Shown: positions 1 through 7,644 of the stretch, piece by piece
How positions within the stretch are numbered: position 1 is the first letter of the stretch
Layout of the letters: the number at the start of each line of letters is the position of its first letter
Assembly (NCBI GenBank): GCA_017503065.1
Contig: JAFVTT010000044.1
Coordinates: 1-47,170, forward strand
From: Bacteroidaceae bacterium
GTDB taxonomy: Bacteria > Bacteroidota > Bacteroidia > Bacteroidales > Bacteroidaceae
Length of the DNA stretch: 47,170 bases
Direction: 5' to 3'
Program-made: the position numbers and the translations under genes
Notes under the pieces: model-generated
What the model saw: only the letters and a program-made list of their open reading frames with translations
The model's database searches: none
Told to the model about the DNA's origin: nothing

Positions 1-81
<81 letters not shown>

Positions 82-91
82 TTTAGAGAAG

Positions 92-129
92 AGGAGTCCT
101 TTGGAGAATGTTCCAAGGGACTCCTTTGC
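92..129 (+). terminator. rRNA operon terminator
   Basis: A 14-bp stem (92-105 with 112-125, one G-U pair, loop GAATGT) lies just after the 5S gene and is followed by a short T-run at 125-128. This is a rho-independent terminator for the rRNA operon. Confidence 0.8.
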
Positions 130-135
130 GTTTGT

Positions 136-227
136 GGGGGAGCGGTGAGCGGGTGAGCGGTGAGGGGTGAGCGGATGAGCGGTGAGGGGATGAGCGGTGA
201 GGGCTGAGGGGATGAGTAGTAGTGATA
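136..227 (+). repeat. degenerate G-rich heptamer repeat
   Basis: About ten tandem 7-8-bp units built on GGTGAGC/GGTGAGG/GGATGAGC. A shorter array of the same units is at 7471-7525. No open reading frame is preserved through it. The function is unknown; it may be slippage-generated intergenic filler. Confidence 0.75.
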
Positions 228-236
228 TAGATTCAG

Positions 237-330
237 TTCGCCCCTGACTTCGGGGGAGAAGGCGGCAATACCTTGTCGTTTGACATTTTGATTGCGGTAT
301 GTTGCTTTCCTGTCTGAAATCAGGGGCGAA
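237..330. repeat. 94-bp imperfect palindrome
   Basis: The ends are inverted copies of TTCGCCCCTGAYTT (237-250 and 317-330). Inner segments also pair, for example GCAATACC near 274-281 with the GGTATGTTGC stretch near 296-305, so the whole unit can fold as one long bulged hairpin. It could be a MITE-like remnant or a long intergenic hairpin. It lies downstream of the small ORF at 372-515 (minus) and could end its transcript, but no T-run is seen. Confidence 0.6.
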
Positions 331-371
331 TATGGGGTATCTACTGTGAGTAGAAGCCGTTTTTGGGATGG

Positions 372-515
372 TTATTCTCCCCAAAGGTCGTCCCATGCAC
401 CGGGACGTTGTTTGTTGGAGAGTACCTCATAGTTTTCATCTGCTTTATGATCGCTGCTGAGGTCTAAGGATTTTGAGCCGGAGGTGGCAATGAGATTCTC
501 GATCCCAATTTCCAT
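372..515 (-). CDS. small hypothetical protein, 47 aa
   Basis: An uninterrupted 48-codon frame begins MEIGIENLIATSG and ends GAWDDLWGE. It has an ordinary coding-like composition (many Asp, Glu, Ser and Asn, few rare residues), no signal peptide and no membrane segment. It follows the dockerin-repeat gene on the same strand after a 152-base gap (516-667) in which no promoter matching TAnnTTTG was seen. It is not recognised. Small acidic proteins with a Trp-rich C-terminus are common in Prevotella-like genomes, and some are peptide precursors, but nothing here proves this. The frame could also be fortuitous. Confidence 0.4.
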   Translation of the reverse strand: MEIGIENLIATSGSKSLDLSSDHKADENYEVLSNKQRPGAWDDLWGE

Positions 516-667
516 TGTATGGTTTTTGGGGCTTACATACATTTTTTTCATTTTTATTTCAAATACTTGTTGCTTGTTAATTGTACTGATTTAACCCAAA
601 TAGGTCATTGGCGTTATGATGACTTCATTAGCGCGCGTAACGCCATAACGACCGATTGGGGGGAGTA

Positions 668-1495
668 TTACTGTGCCTTAAGGCATAGGTTTATTACGCG
701 CACTGCATCGGCTACGTCCACAACACCGTCGTTGTTGGCATCGCTCTTGGCATCGTAGGAGGCGGAGAGGCATATGTTTATCACGCGTACTGCATCTGCC
801 ACGTCCACCACGCCATCGCCGTTGGCATCGCCCGTGGGAGTGGTCTGCACATCGGTCTGGGTGCCGTCGCCTTCTGGTTCTGCCGGGTTTGTGGGGTTGT
901 ATTCGAATCTTGCCACCAGCCTCACGTCACCTTCCGGCATGTTGAACGAGTAGCTCAGGCTCTTGCTCTGCAGCACGCCGTCCTTGTACCATCCCAGGAA
1001 GGTGTATGTGGAGTTTGCATAGGCCACTAGGTTTATCGTCTGGTCGTACTTGAAACTGGTTCCGCTCTGATGGTTGAAGGAGCAGGCAGTCAGAGGTTCC
1101 GCCACCAGATACAGGCGGTTGTCGCTGATCCACGGTTCGTCCGGAGATGCTGGGGTATATTCGTAGCAGGCAGTGAAGGTGTGCGGTTCGTTGTCCATGG
1201 TATATGTGGGCGACTGGACATCGCTGTACCACTCGCCGTCCTTTTCCCAGTGCGAGAAGGTATATACGCTGCTGCGTCTGGAACTGCTCAGCTGTACGGT
1301 CTGACCTTCCTTATAGTATCCGGCACCACCTAACCATGAAACAGCCTCCGAGGGATCGGCCAGCACTGTTACCTTATTATACAGATACGGTTCTGCCGGG
1401 TTGTCGGGATTAAAGCCCTGTGCCTTCATGGACAGGTGGCTGCCCATACAGAGCAGCACACCTATCATGAATATTATAGCCTGTTTCATAAGCAT
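668..1495 (-). CDS. secreted InlB-type repeat protein with tandem dockerin-like repeats
   Basis: 275 residues. The N-terminus is a signal peptide (MLMKQAIIFMIGVLLCMGS...MKAQ, cleavage expected near residue 26; a second Met at residue 3 is an equally good start). Two bacterial-repeat modules follow (about residues 40-120 and 125-205), marked by the HWEKDG and FLGWYKDG cores seen in InlB B-repeat/Flg_new-type domains. A Pro/Glu/Gly/Thr linker leads to two copies of a calcium-loop motif, DANGDGVVDVADAVRVI and DANNDGVVDVADAVRVI (about residues 220-273), which fit the type I dockerin F-hand pattern (D-x-N-x-D-G, then D). Such dockerins bind cohesins, and a cohesin-like protein is encoded two genes upstream at 5663-6817. 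It lies 4 bases after the LRR gene, so the two are probably co-transcribed. The role is inferred: a surface or secreted adhesive module. Confidence 0.8.
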   Translation of the reverse strand: MLMKQAIIFMIGVLLCMGSHLSMKAQGFNPDNPAEPYLYNKVTVLADPSEAVSWLGGAGYYKEGQTVQLSSSRRSSVYTFSHWEKDGEWYSDVQSPTYTMDNEPHTFTACYEYTPASPDEPWISDNRLYLVAEPLTACSFNHQSGTSFKYDQTINLVAYANSTYTFLGWYKDGVLQSKSLSYSFNMPEGDVRLVARFEYNPTNPAEPEGDGTQTDVQTTPTGDANGDGVVDVADAVRVINICLSASYDAKSDANNDGVVDVADAVRVINLCLKAQ

Positions 1496-1499
1496 TCTG

Positions 1500-4400
1500 T
1501 TACTTGATCACCTTGCGGTTGTCCTTGATGTAGACATCGCCCTTTTCCATCTTCTCCACCTGCTGTCCCTTCACGTTGTAGATGGGGTCGCTGGCACCGT
1601 CCACGCTGCCCTGCACGTTCTCTATGGCAGTAGCATCGCCCTTGACGAAGAGTGTGAAGCGCTTGTCGAAGGTGCCGGCCTCTGAACTGAATTCATATCC
1701 GCCCTGTGTGAGGTCGTGCACCGTGCCGGTGAGGTTGTCCATCAGGCACATTGCCACGTCCATGCGGGTGGCCGCTATGGTGTAGGTGCCCTTGGCGCTT
1801 ACGCTGTAGCCCAGGCTTACGCTGCCCTGAGCCGCGGGGCGCTCGTTTATGGCATACTTCACGGCCTTGGCATCCAGGGTGTAGATCTGGGGTACACCCT
1901 GTGTGCTGAACTTGGCGGCATCGCAGGCTGTCTCGTATTCCATGGCGGCATCGTTGTTGAACACCACGCGTGTGCGGTCGGTATCCTTGCCGTTGCCCAG
2001 TGTCACGTTCACCAGCAGTCGGTTCGGGTCTATGGCCTGCCTGCTTCTCCTTGCACTGGCGGCTTCGGCAGCCTCGGAGGCCTGACGGCGAGTCATCTGC
2101 TTGTCGGACTTGTAGTTCACCTTGTCCTTGCCATCGGGCTTCTGTACGAAGAATGCCTCGAAGGGGGCCAGCTGATAGTCATCGTCGCCAGGACGTATGG
2201 CAATGTACTTGCTGCCGTCCCACACGGTAATTGGAGCAGAGTAGTCCTCGCTGGTCACCTCGTAGTAACTGAGATACGGATTGCCCACAAAGTTCCAGCT
2301 GGCATCCTGCTTGTTCTGTGTTATGTGTTCCACCAGTTCGTTGTACTTGTCCTCCTTCTTTATCTTGCCGTTCTTGGCAGAGAGCACCAGCACGTCGTTC
2401 TTGCTGCACTGGAAGATATAGCCCGTGGCAGCCTTCAGGAAGTTGCCGTTGCCGTCCGAGGTAACGTTCTTCCATCCGCCCTTGCCGTTATTGGCACGCT
2501 CCTTGCCGTCGTAGTAGCGGAACACCCATTCCGCACCACCTTCGCAACGGATATCCTCTGCCCTGACGTCGAAGGGGAAGCAGAAGAAGTACCAGCGTCC
2601 TCCAGTCACGTTGATGCGGAAGTTCAGGTTGTCGGCATTCACCTCTCCGTTACCGTCCACTATGATTGAACCGCCGTTCTCTCCGTCGTGCTCTATGTCC
2701 ACATCGCCCAGTTCCTGGTTCACATCGTCTTCAACAACAAGACCTGAGTTGTTTCCCATTTCGGCATCGGGATTATTGTCTCCCTCGCCTTCTATGCTGC
2801 CGGTCTCGTCATCCAGCACCTTATCGCCCTCCAGATAAAAGTTCTCGTATGGTTCGTCGAACTCTTCAAAACTGAGGAACTGGCTCCATTGGGTATCGTA
2901 GTAATAATCCCAGTAGCTTACCTTGGGCGCATGCAGTGTAGCTATGAAGTTGTTGCCGTCTTTTGTGAATGTGTTCTGTGAGATGCTGAATGGTTCTACT
3001 ACGTAGACGTAGACATCTTTTAGGTTACCGCAATCAGCAAAGCTTTCGTCTCCTATCGTACGGACAGAGCTTGGGATACGTATTTCCTTCAAATTGCTGC
3101 AACCCCTGAATGCCCGCACTGCAATGTTTCTTATTGTCGGTGGTAAAATTATGTTTGTGAGCTTGCTTAAATTATCGAAGGCATAGCTATCAATACTAGT
3201 CACACCCTCAGGAATGGTGACGGAGGTGAGGTTGACGCAAAATCCAAAAGCATTTTGTCCAATACTCGTCACGTCCTTGGGAATCACAATTTCTGACAAA
3301 TACTTATTGCTGGCAATAGAGGCATTGCCTATACTTGTTATGTTTTCTGGAAGAGTCAGCGTAAGCAATCTAAGATTATTCAATCCATAGCTAGGAAACA
3401 CATTGTCTTCGGTATGATATCCTGTGTAGTGTTCGTAGGAATTGTATACGATGCTTGCTTTGCTCAAATCGAGATGACGCAACAGGGGCATCTTGTTGCG
3501 CATCACCATAAAGTCATAACTATTGATGCTACCGCTAATTGTGAGGTTGGTCACATATTTCAAATTTTCGTCACCAATAATCATGTGTAATTCTGATTTG
3601 TCGTCCTCTGCTGTTAGCGCAAGACTCTTCATGCGGGCATCGGCATCATCAATCGTGATGTTTGTTGTCAAATCCGACCAATATGCGGCGGCACAATAGT
3701 CATTGTATGCCTCCGCAGGCACTGCTATTATAGCATAGTCAGCAATCAGAGACGAAGAGGTCAATGAGGGAGGAGTGGCTGATTTTAGTACAACTTCCTT
3801 TAGACCATTACTGAAAGCATTGTTGCCAATAGAGGTCACGCTACTGGGGAGGGTAATGGAAGCAAGATTGCTGCAATTATTGAAAGCATCACTACCAATT
3901 GAGGTTACGCTACCACCAACAGTTACAGAACTAAGTGTGCTTTTAGCATAAAAGGGAGAAAAACCATAGGTAGAACCTGTTGTATAGCTCAGACTACGTC
4001 CTAAATACAATGTTTCTAATGGAGCGTCATTGAACATTCCTTGAAAATAGTTGTTGTATCCTAATGTCAATGTGTTACTGCCATCCTCAAAAACCATTTT
4101 TTTTAATTTCGTACAACCTCTGAAGGCATAGTTGGCAATTGAGGTCACACTCTCTGGAATCGTAAAGGAAGTAAGACTACTACATCCACCGAAAGCCTCG
4201 TGCCAAATAGATGTCACGCTATTTGGGATGGTAATAGAGGTAAGGCTACTGCAACCACGGAAAGTGGAACTGCCAATTGAAGTTATCCCATCAGGGATGG
4301 TTATGGGAGAGGAAAGACTGCTACAACCATCGAAAGCATATTCACCAATCAAAGTCACACTGTTGGGGATATTGATAGAGGTAAGAGCACCACAACCACT

Positions 4401-5645
4401 GAAAGCATAATTGTCAATCGTAAGCATTCCTTCGGGCATAGTGAAGGAGGCAAGGCTGCTACAGCCAGAGAAAGCATGGATGCCAATCGAGGTCATGCTA
4501 TTGGGGATGGTGACGGATGCAAGGTTATTACAACCAGAGAAAGTATAGTTGCCAATTGAAGGAACTCCTTCTGGTATATTGATGGAGTTGAGACTGCTGC
4601 AATTTCGAAAAGCCTGTTCACCAATAGAAGTTACGCTATTTGGGATAGTGATACTGGTTACTTTGCTGCAACCATTGAAGGCAAAAGCCCCAATTAAAGT
4701 TACATTTTCACCAATAGTAATAGAAGACAGGGTATTCTTGGCATGAAAAGGTGAATAACCAGAAGAAGAAGATGTGTCATAGTTCAATGTGCGTCCTAAA
4801 TACAAGGTCTCCAAAGGTGCGTCATAAAACATTCCTTGGTTTGTAGTATAATATGGCGGTTCAATACTCAATGCGTTAAGACCGTCCTCAATAATTACTT
4901 CCTTCAGTCCAGTACAGCCCGTAAAGGCCTCTCCACCAATCGAAGTCACGCTATTGGGAATAGTAATGGAAGCAAGAGTACTACAACCATAAAAAGCTTT
5001 TTGACCAAAAGCATTCACACTGTTAGGGATGGTGATTGAGGTTAGCCTACTGCAGTTGTAGAATGCGCTGGAACCAATGCTTGTTATTTTCTCAGTTAGA
5101 GAAACTGATTCCAGTTTGCTACAACCATAAAAAACGCCATAACTAATACTTGATACATTATTTGGGATAGTAATAGAGGTAAGGTTAGAACAATTTTGGA
5201 AAGTTAATTGGTCAATCTCAGTCAAACTATTAGGCAACGTGACAGTCTTCAGATTAGAGCAACCGTCAAATGCTAATTGTTTAATTGTTATTACGCCATT
5301 GGGTACATTAATCTCGTTCAACGCTGTACAATTCTGAAATGCATAGTCTCCTATTTCAGTTATCCCTTCAGGAATAGTAACAGAGGTCAGATTCGAGCAG
5401 TCCTTAAATGCCTGGTTAGAAATAGAAGTCACCGTATACACTTGATTGTTGTAAGTGACTGTGGAGGGTATCTTTATATTGCCACTATATGAGTTATATG
5501 TGTTTCCGAATGTTACACCTACGGTGCGTGACGGGTAATGTGTGACGTTATAGTATACGCCATCGACTTCGAATTCAGCGGCGTTTGCCGTGATGCAGCA
5601 TAGCAACATGGCCACTATGGTTGCGAAATTCTTTAGTGTCTTCAT
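1500..5645 (-). CDS. BspA-type leucine-rich repeat surface protein
   Basis: 1381 residues with a signal peptide (cleavage near AANAA, residue 22). Residues about 50-930 consist of some two dozen BspA/TpLRR (LRR_5) repeats of about 23 residues, each like 'LTSITIPNSVTSIGxxAFxGCSS', broken by two related insertions containing an LETLYLGR motif and a non-repeat stretch near 640-740. A Glu/Asp/Asn/Gly-rich linker (about 945-1010) leads to a beta-rich C-terminal region and a short tail with GQQVEKMEKGDVYIKDNRKV, resembling the end of T9SS sorting domains. BspA proteins bind fibronectin, fibrinogen and other bacteria in oral Bacteroidetes. The middle gene of a three-gene minus-strand group. The near-identical repeats make recombination and copy-number change likely. 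Confidence 0.9.
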   Translation of the reverse strand: MKTLKNFATIVAMLLCCITANAAEFEVDGVYYNVTHYPSRTVGVTFGNTYNSYSGNIKIPSTVTYNNQVYTVTSISNQAFKDCSNLTSVTIPEGITEIGDYAFQNCTALNEINVPNGVITIKQLAFDGCSNLKTVTLPNSLTEIDQLTFQNCSNLTSITIPNNVSSISYGVFYGCSKLESVSLTEKITSIGSSAFYNCSRLTSITIPNSVNAFGQKAFYGCSTLASITIPNSVTSIGGEAFTGCTGLKEVIIEDGLNALSIEPPYYTTNQGMFYDAPLETLYLGRTLNYDTSSSSGYSPFHAKNTLSSITIGENVTLIGAFAFNGCSKVTSITIPNSVTSIGEQAFRNCSSLNSINIPEGVPSIGNYTFSGCNNLASVTIPNSMTSIGIHAFSGCSSLASFTMPEGMLTIDNYAFSGCGALTSINIPNSVTLIGEYAFDGCSSLSSPITIPDGITSIGSSTFRGCSSLTSITIPNSVTSIWHEAFGGCSSLTSFTIPESVTSIANYAFRGCTKLKKMVFEDGSNTLTLGYNNYFQGMFNDAPLETLYLGRSLSYTTGSTYGFSPFYAKSTLSSVTVGGSVTSIGSDAFNNCSNLASITLPSSVTSIGNNAFSNGLKEVVLKSATPPSLTSSSLIADYAIIAVPAEAYNDYCAAAYWSDLTTNITIDDADARMKSLALTAEDDKSELHMIIGDENLKYVTNLTISGSINSYDFMVMRNKMPLLRHLDLSKASIVYNSYEHYTGYHTEDNVFPSYGLNNLRLLTLTLPENITSIGNASIASNKYLSEIVIPKDVTSIGQNAFGFCVNLTSVTIPEGVTSIDSYAFDNLSKLTNIILPPTIRNIAVRAFRGCSNLKEIRIPSSVRTIGDESFADCGNLKDVYVYVVEPFSISQNTFTKDGNNFIATLHAPKVSYWDYYYDTQWSQFLSFEEFDEPYENFYLEGDKVLDDETGSIEGEGDNNPDAEMGNNSGLVVEDDVNQELGDVDIEHDGENGGSIIVDGNGEVNADNLNFRINVTGGRWYFFCFPFDVRAEDIRCEGGAEWVFRYYDGKERANNGKGGWKNVTSDGNGNFLKAATGYIFQCSKNDVLVLSAKNGKIKKEDKYNELVEHITQNKQDASWNFVGNPYLSYYEVTSEDYSAPITVWDGSKYIAIRPGDDDYQLAPFEAFFVQKPDGKDKVNYKSDKQMTRRQASEAAEAASARRSRQAIDPNRLLVNVTLGNGKDTDRTRVVFNNDAAMEYETACDAAKFSTQGVPQIYTLDAKAVKYAINERPAAQGSVSLGYSVSAKGTYTIAATRMDVAMCLMDNLTGTVHDLTQGGYEFSSEAGTFDKRFTLFVKGDATAIENVQGSVDGASDPIYNVKGQQVEKMEKGDVYIKDNRKVIK

Positions 5646-5662
5646 GTCTTTTAGTGATTTTG

Positions 5663-6817
5663 TTACTGTTTTACTACCTTGTTCCCGTTCACGATATAAA
5701 TGCCTTTCTGCAGTTTCTGCACAAGGCGGCCGGAGAGGTCGTAGATTTCTTTGTTTTCCGTTTCCTGTTCTCCGTTTTCCGTTTCAATGATACCGGTTTC
5801 CTCACCTGCTATGCGGATATTGCGTGCGGAGGCACCGTCGGGCAGTTCCACATAGCATTTGCCGACAGGGACTACGAAGGGAGTTTCTCCCACCTGATGG
5901 AACATGACTCCGCTGCCCTGGTTCTGCATCACATAGGAGGTGGCAGCAGTCAGTTCCGTCTGCACCAGTGTGCCCACCAGATGGCCCTGCCTGGCTATGC
6001 CGCCCTCGGGATAAGCGCCGGCGTCCACAGTGCCGCTGAGGGTACCGGAGAATCCCTCCTGACTGTAGAGTATGTATGGCTGGTATGCCTCCATGCGCTC
6101 TGCCTTGGTGAGGAGGATGGCATCGTTGGTGTAATCGTTGCAGGTGTAGGCCTGGAGTGAACCGTCTGCGGGAAGATCATAGCTGAAGGGCAGAATGCAT
6201 GTGCCGAACTTGTTGTCGGCAGAAACCTTCAGGCTGAGGGTGCTGGTGCTGCTTGCCTGGACCGAAGTGCTGGTGTACTCCTGGGGGTAATACTTCACTT
6301 CATCCGGTGTTACCAGCAGAGCCTTTACACCTATTTCCACATTGCCGGGCTTCAGGTAGGGAGAGGCCTGGACAATGACGTGGCACAGTGCTCCGGAGGT
6401 ACTTGTCAGGGTTTTGTTTAGATTAGAATTGCAGGTGATTCTCAGCACATTGCCATTCAGACTGGATGCCAAAGAGTGGGAATATGTCTTTTTGCCGAAG
6501 CCACCTGTTGTGTAAGGGTAGATGTCGTTCCCATCAAAGGCATAATCGTCGTTGGCCATATACACACTGGGTACCCCGTCGGCAAAGACAACAGAAAGGC
6601 CATCGGGCATTGTAATGTCGATCTGATAGGCCGTGTAATAGACCTCAGAACCCTGGAGGGAGATGGTGAAGAAGGACACATCCTCGCCATATCCGCTTAT
6701 GCCCGGTTCTACCGTCAGTTCGCTGACAATCACTTTGTCGGTAGTCACTTCGTCTGCCCAGATGTTCACTGCGGATAGCATGAGGGCAAATAATAAGAGT
6801 AGTTTTGTCTTTTTCAT
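5663..6817 (-). CDS. secreted cohesin-like domain protein
   Basis: 384 residues with a signal peptide (MKKTKLLLLFALMLSAVNIWA). Residues about 28-180 have the order and hydrophobic pattern of a cohesin-like beta sandwich (ISLQGSEVYYTAYQIDITMP, then a Val/Tyr-rich region and an ITCNSN strand), as in many Bacteroidales proteins of this type. Residues about 190-340 form a second beta-rich domain (GTCILPFSYDLP...), similar to one in the C-terminal part of the LRR protein and of the protein at 11026-13374. The tail EIYDLSGRLVQKLQKGIYIV is a short T9SS-sorting-like motif. First gene of the group, 17 bases upstream of the LRR gene. No canonical promoter was found directly upstream; an inverted repeat lies at 6856-6875. 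The cohesin assignment is from fold-level resemblance only. Confidence 0.7.
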   Translation of the reverse strand: MKKTKLLLLFALMLSAVNIWADEVTTDKVIVSELTVEPGISGYGEDVSFFTISLQGSEVYYTAYQIDITMPDGLSVVFADGVPSVYMANDDYAFDGNDIYPYTTGGFGKKTYSHSLASSLNGNVLRITCNSNLNKTLTSTSGALCHVIVQASPYLKPGNVEIGVKALLVTPDEVKYYPQEYTSTSVQASSTSTLSLKVSADNKFGTCILPFSYDLPADGSLQAYTCNDYTNDAILLTKAERMEAYQPYILYSQEGFSGTLSGTVDAGAYPEGGIARQGHLVGTLVQTELTAATSYVMQNQGSGVMFHQVGETPFVVPVGKCYVELPDGASARNIRIAGEETGIIETENGEQETENKEIYDLSGRLVQKLQKGIYIVNGNKVVKQ

Positions 6818-6855
6818 AAGCTTATTGTTTTTAGATTACTATTAACCGGAAGATT

Positions 6856-6875
6856 ATAGACTCCTGACAGTCTAT
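6856..6875. promoter_or_regulatory. short inverted repeat upstream of surface-protein group
   Basis: ATAGACT and AGTCTAT form a perfect 7-bp inverted repeat with a 6-base centre, 39 bases before the start of the cohesin-like gene. It could be an operator or a 5'-UTR hairpin; there is no T-run on either side. Confidence 0.4.
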
Positions 6876-6924
6876 TGTGTGCCATTGGCCCCGGAGTGGC
6901 GGTGAATCAATAAGGTTATGACAT

Positions 6925-6968
6925 AAAAACAAAAAAAGCGTGGAGCCAGTCCTGATGCCCGTTCCACG
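6925..6968 (-). terminator. terminator of the structured RNA
   Basis: On the minus strand CGTGGA (6968-6963) pairs with TCCACG (6944-6939), and seven T residues follow at 6937-6931. This is a rho-independent terminator with a large loop. It shares three bases with the outer helix of the RNA at 6966-6974. Confidence 0.6.
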
Positions 6969-7248
6969 TCATAAAGGCTCTCGCATTGCCCTGCTTGTCG
7001 AAACGAGCAACGCTGAAAGCCCCACACCGATGTATATATAGTCTCCGGTTCCTTGCAGACCATGGTCCACAAGGCATGCCGGTGCTTATAAACACCACTT
7101 GGAGCGTTTCCCGTTGCTTTGTTTTTGACAAGCAGTTGAATTTGCGAGATTCTTATGACGTCAAAACCAAAGCGTACAGTAACGCCTTTTCTATATTTAT
7201 GCGCCCAACCCACCATCTGCCCATCTGGGGGCTTTCAGCATGAGTTTG
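6929..7248 (-). ncRNA. structured non-coding RNA, 6S-like
   Basis: No credible gene fits here, yet four perfect helices are nested in order: 6966-6974 with 7153-7161 (9 bp), 6979-6985 with 7143-7149 (7 bp), 6991-6999 with 7127-7135 (9 bp) and 7006-7012 with 7112-7118 (7 bp). An apical hairpin (CCTTG/CAAGG around a GACCATGGTC loop) tops the structure. A Bacteroidetes promoter precedes it (7255-7285) and a terminator ends it (6925-6968), giving a transcript of about 320 nt with a rod of about 200 nt. 6S RNA, which binds RNA polymerase, has this shape and a similar size; 6S-type RNAs in Bacteroidales are diverged (the Bacteroidales-1 motif). Signatures of tmRNA, RNase P and SRP RNA were looked for and not seen. 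The RNA is well supported; the 6S identity is a guess. Confidence 0.65.
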
Positions 7249-7254
7249 ACGTAG

Positions 7255-7285
7255 CAAAGTTAGTGTTTTTTTTACATAAGGCAAA
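7255..7285 (-). promoter_or_regulatory. promoter of the structured RNA
   Basis: On the minus strand TTTG (7285-7282), a 19-base spacer and TAACTTTG (7262-7255) match the Bacteroidetes -33/-7 consensus. The start site is expected near 7248. Confidence 0.7.
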
Positions 7286-7372
7286 AGGTTTTAACAAAAA
7301 AAGATTGGTTTTGAGTAGGTTTAGTGCAAAAACGGTGTGTGGGACGTGGTGATGGGGTGCGTGTGGATGGCG

Positions 7373-7391
7373 GACGCTGCCGCAGCGTCCC
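7373..7391. repeat. GGACGCTGC palindrome, copy 1
   Basis: A perfect 9+1+9 inverted repeat (GGACGCTGC, C, GCAGCGTCC). A near-identical palindrome is at 46938-46956, and both lie near TCATTACYGAYGGTAA-type repeats. Confidence 0.7.
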
Positions 7392-7406
7392 TGCGATGGG
7401 GGTGAA

Positions 7407-7465
7407 TCATTACTGACGGTAAGTTTTATCATTACTGACGGTGAAGTTTACCGCCAGTGATGACA
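7407..7465. repeat. TCATTACTGACGGTAA intergenic repeat, locus 1
   Basis: Two direct copies of ATCATTACTGACGGTRA (7407-7423 and 7429-7445) and one inverted, diverged copy (7449-7465) that can form a hairpin with the second. Related sequences occur at 28966-29010 and 46820-46900. The rest of 7286-7550 holds no gene. Confidence 0.7.
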
Positions 7466-7470
7466 GGAGT

Positions 7471-7525
7471 GGGGGAGCGGGGGAGAGGGTGAGCGATGAG
7501 CGGTGAGAGAGGGAGCGGAAAAGGG
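7471..7525 (+). repeat. G-rich heptamer repeat, second array
   Basis: Short array with units GGTGAGC, GATGAGC, GGTGAGA and GGGAGC, the same family as the array after the 5S gene at 136-227. Confidence 0.6.
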
Positions 7526-7552
7526 AAGACTTGGCGAACGGAAATGGGGGTT

Positions 7553-7595
7553 ATAAAAAAAACATAGGGCAGGCTGCAAGGAGCCTGCCCTATGT
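7553..7595 (-). terminator. terminator of the eptA-like/RQC operon
   Basis: A perfect 14-bp stem (ACATAGGGCAGGCT at 7562-7575 with 7582-7595, loop of 6) is followed on the minus strand by eight T residues (7561-7553 region). Strong rho-independent terminator, 50 bases after the stop of the RQC gene. Confidence 0.9.
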
Positions 7596-7644
7596 GGTGC
7601 AAGGATATGATGATTGTGTGTGGTGAATGTTCGGGGTGCAGGGA

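Noticed and set aside
519..758. Plus-strand ORF of 79 codons near the left end
   Set aside because: Its 3' half runs opposite the dockerin repeats of the minus-strand gene and its 5' half is low complexity.
1716..2669. Plus-strand frame of 317 codons opposite the LRR protein
   Set aside because: No start context and a low-complexity hydrophobic composition; the minus strand encodes the clear C-terminal part of the LRR protein.
6872..7216. Short ORFs in the 6.9-7.2 kb gap
   Set aside because: Overlapping frames on both strands with no protein family; the nested helices, promoter and terminator are better explained by an RNA.
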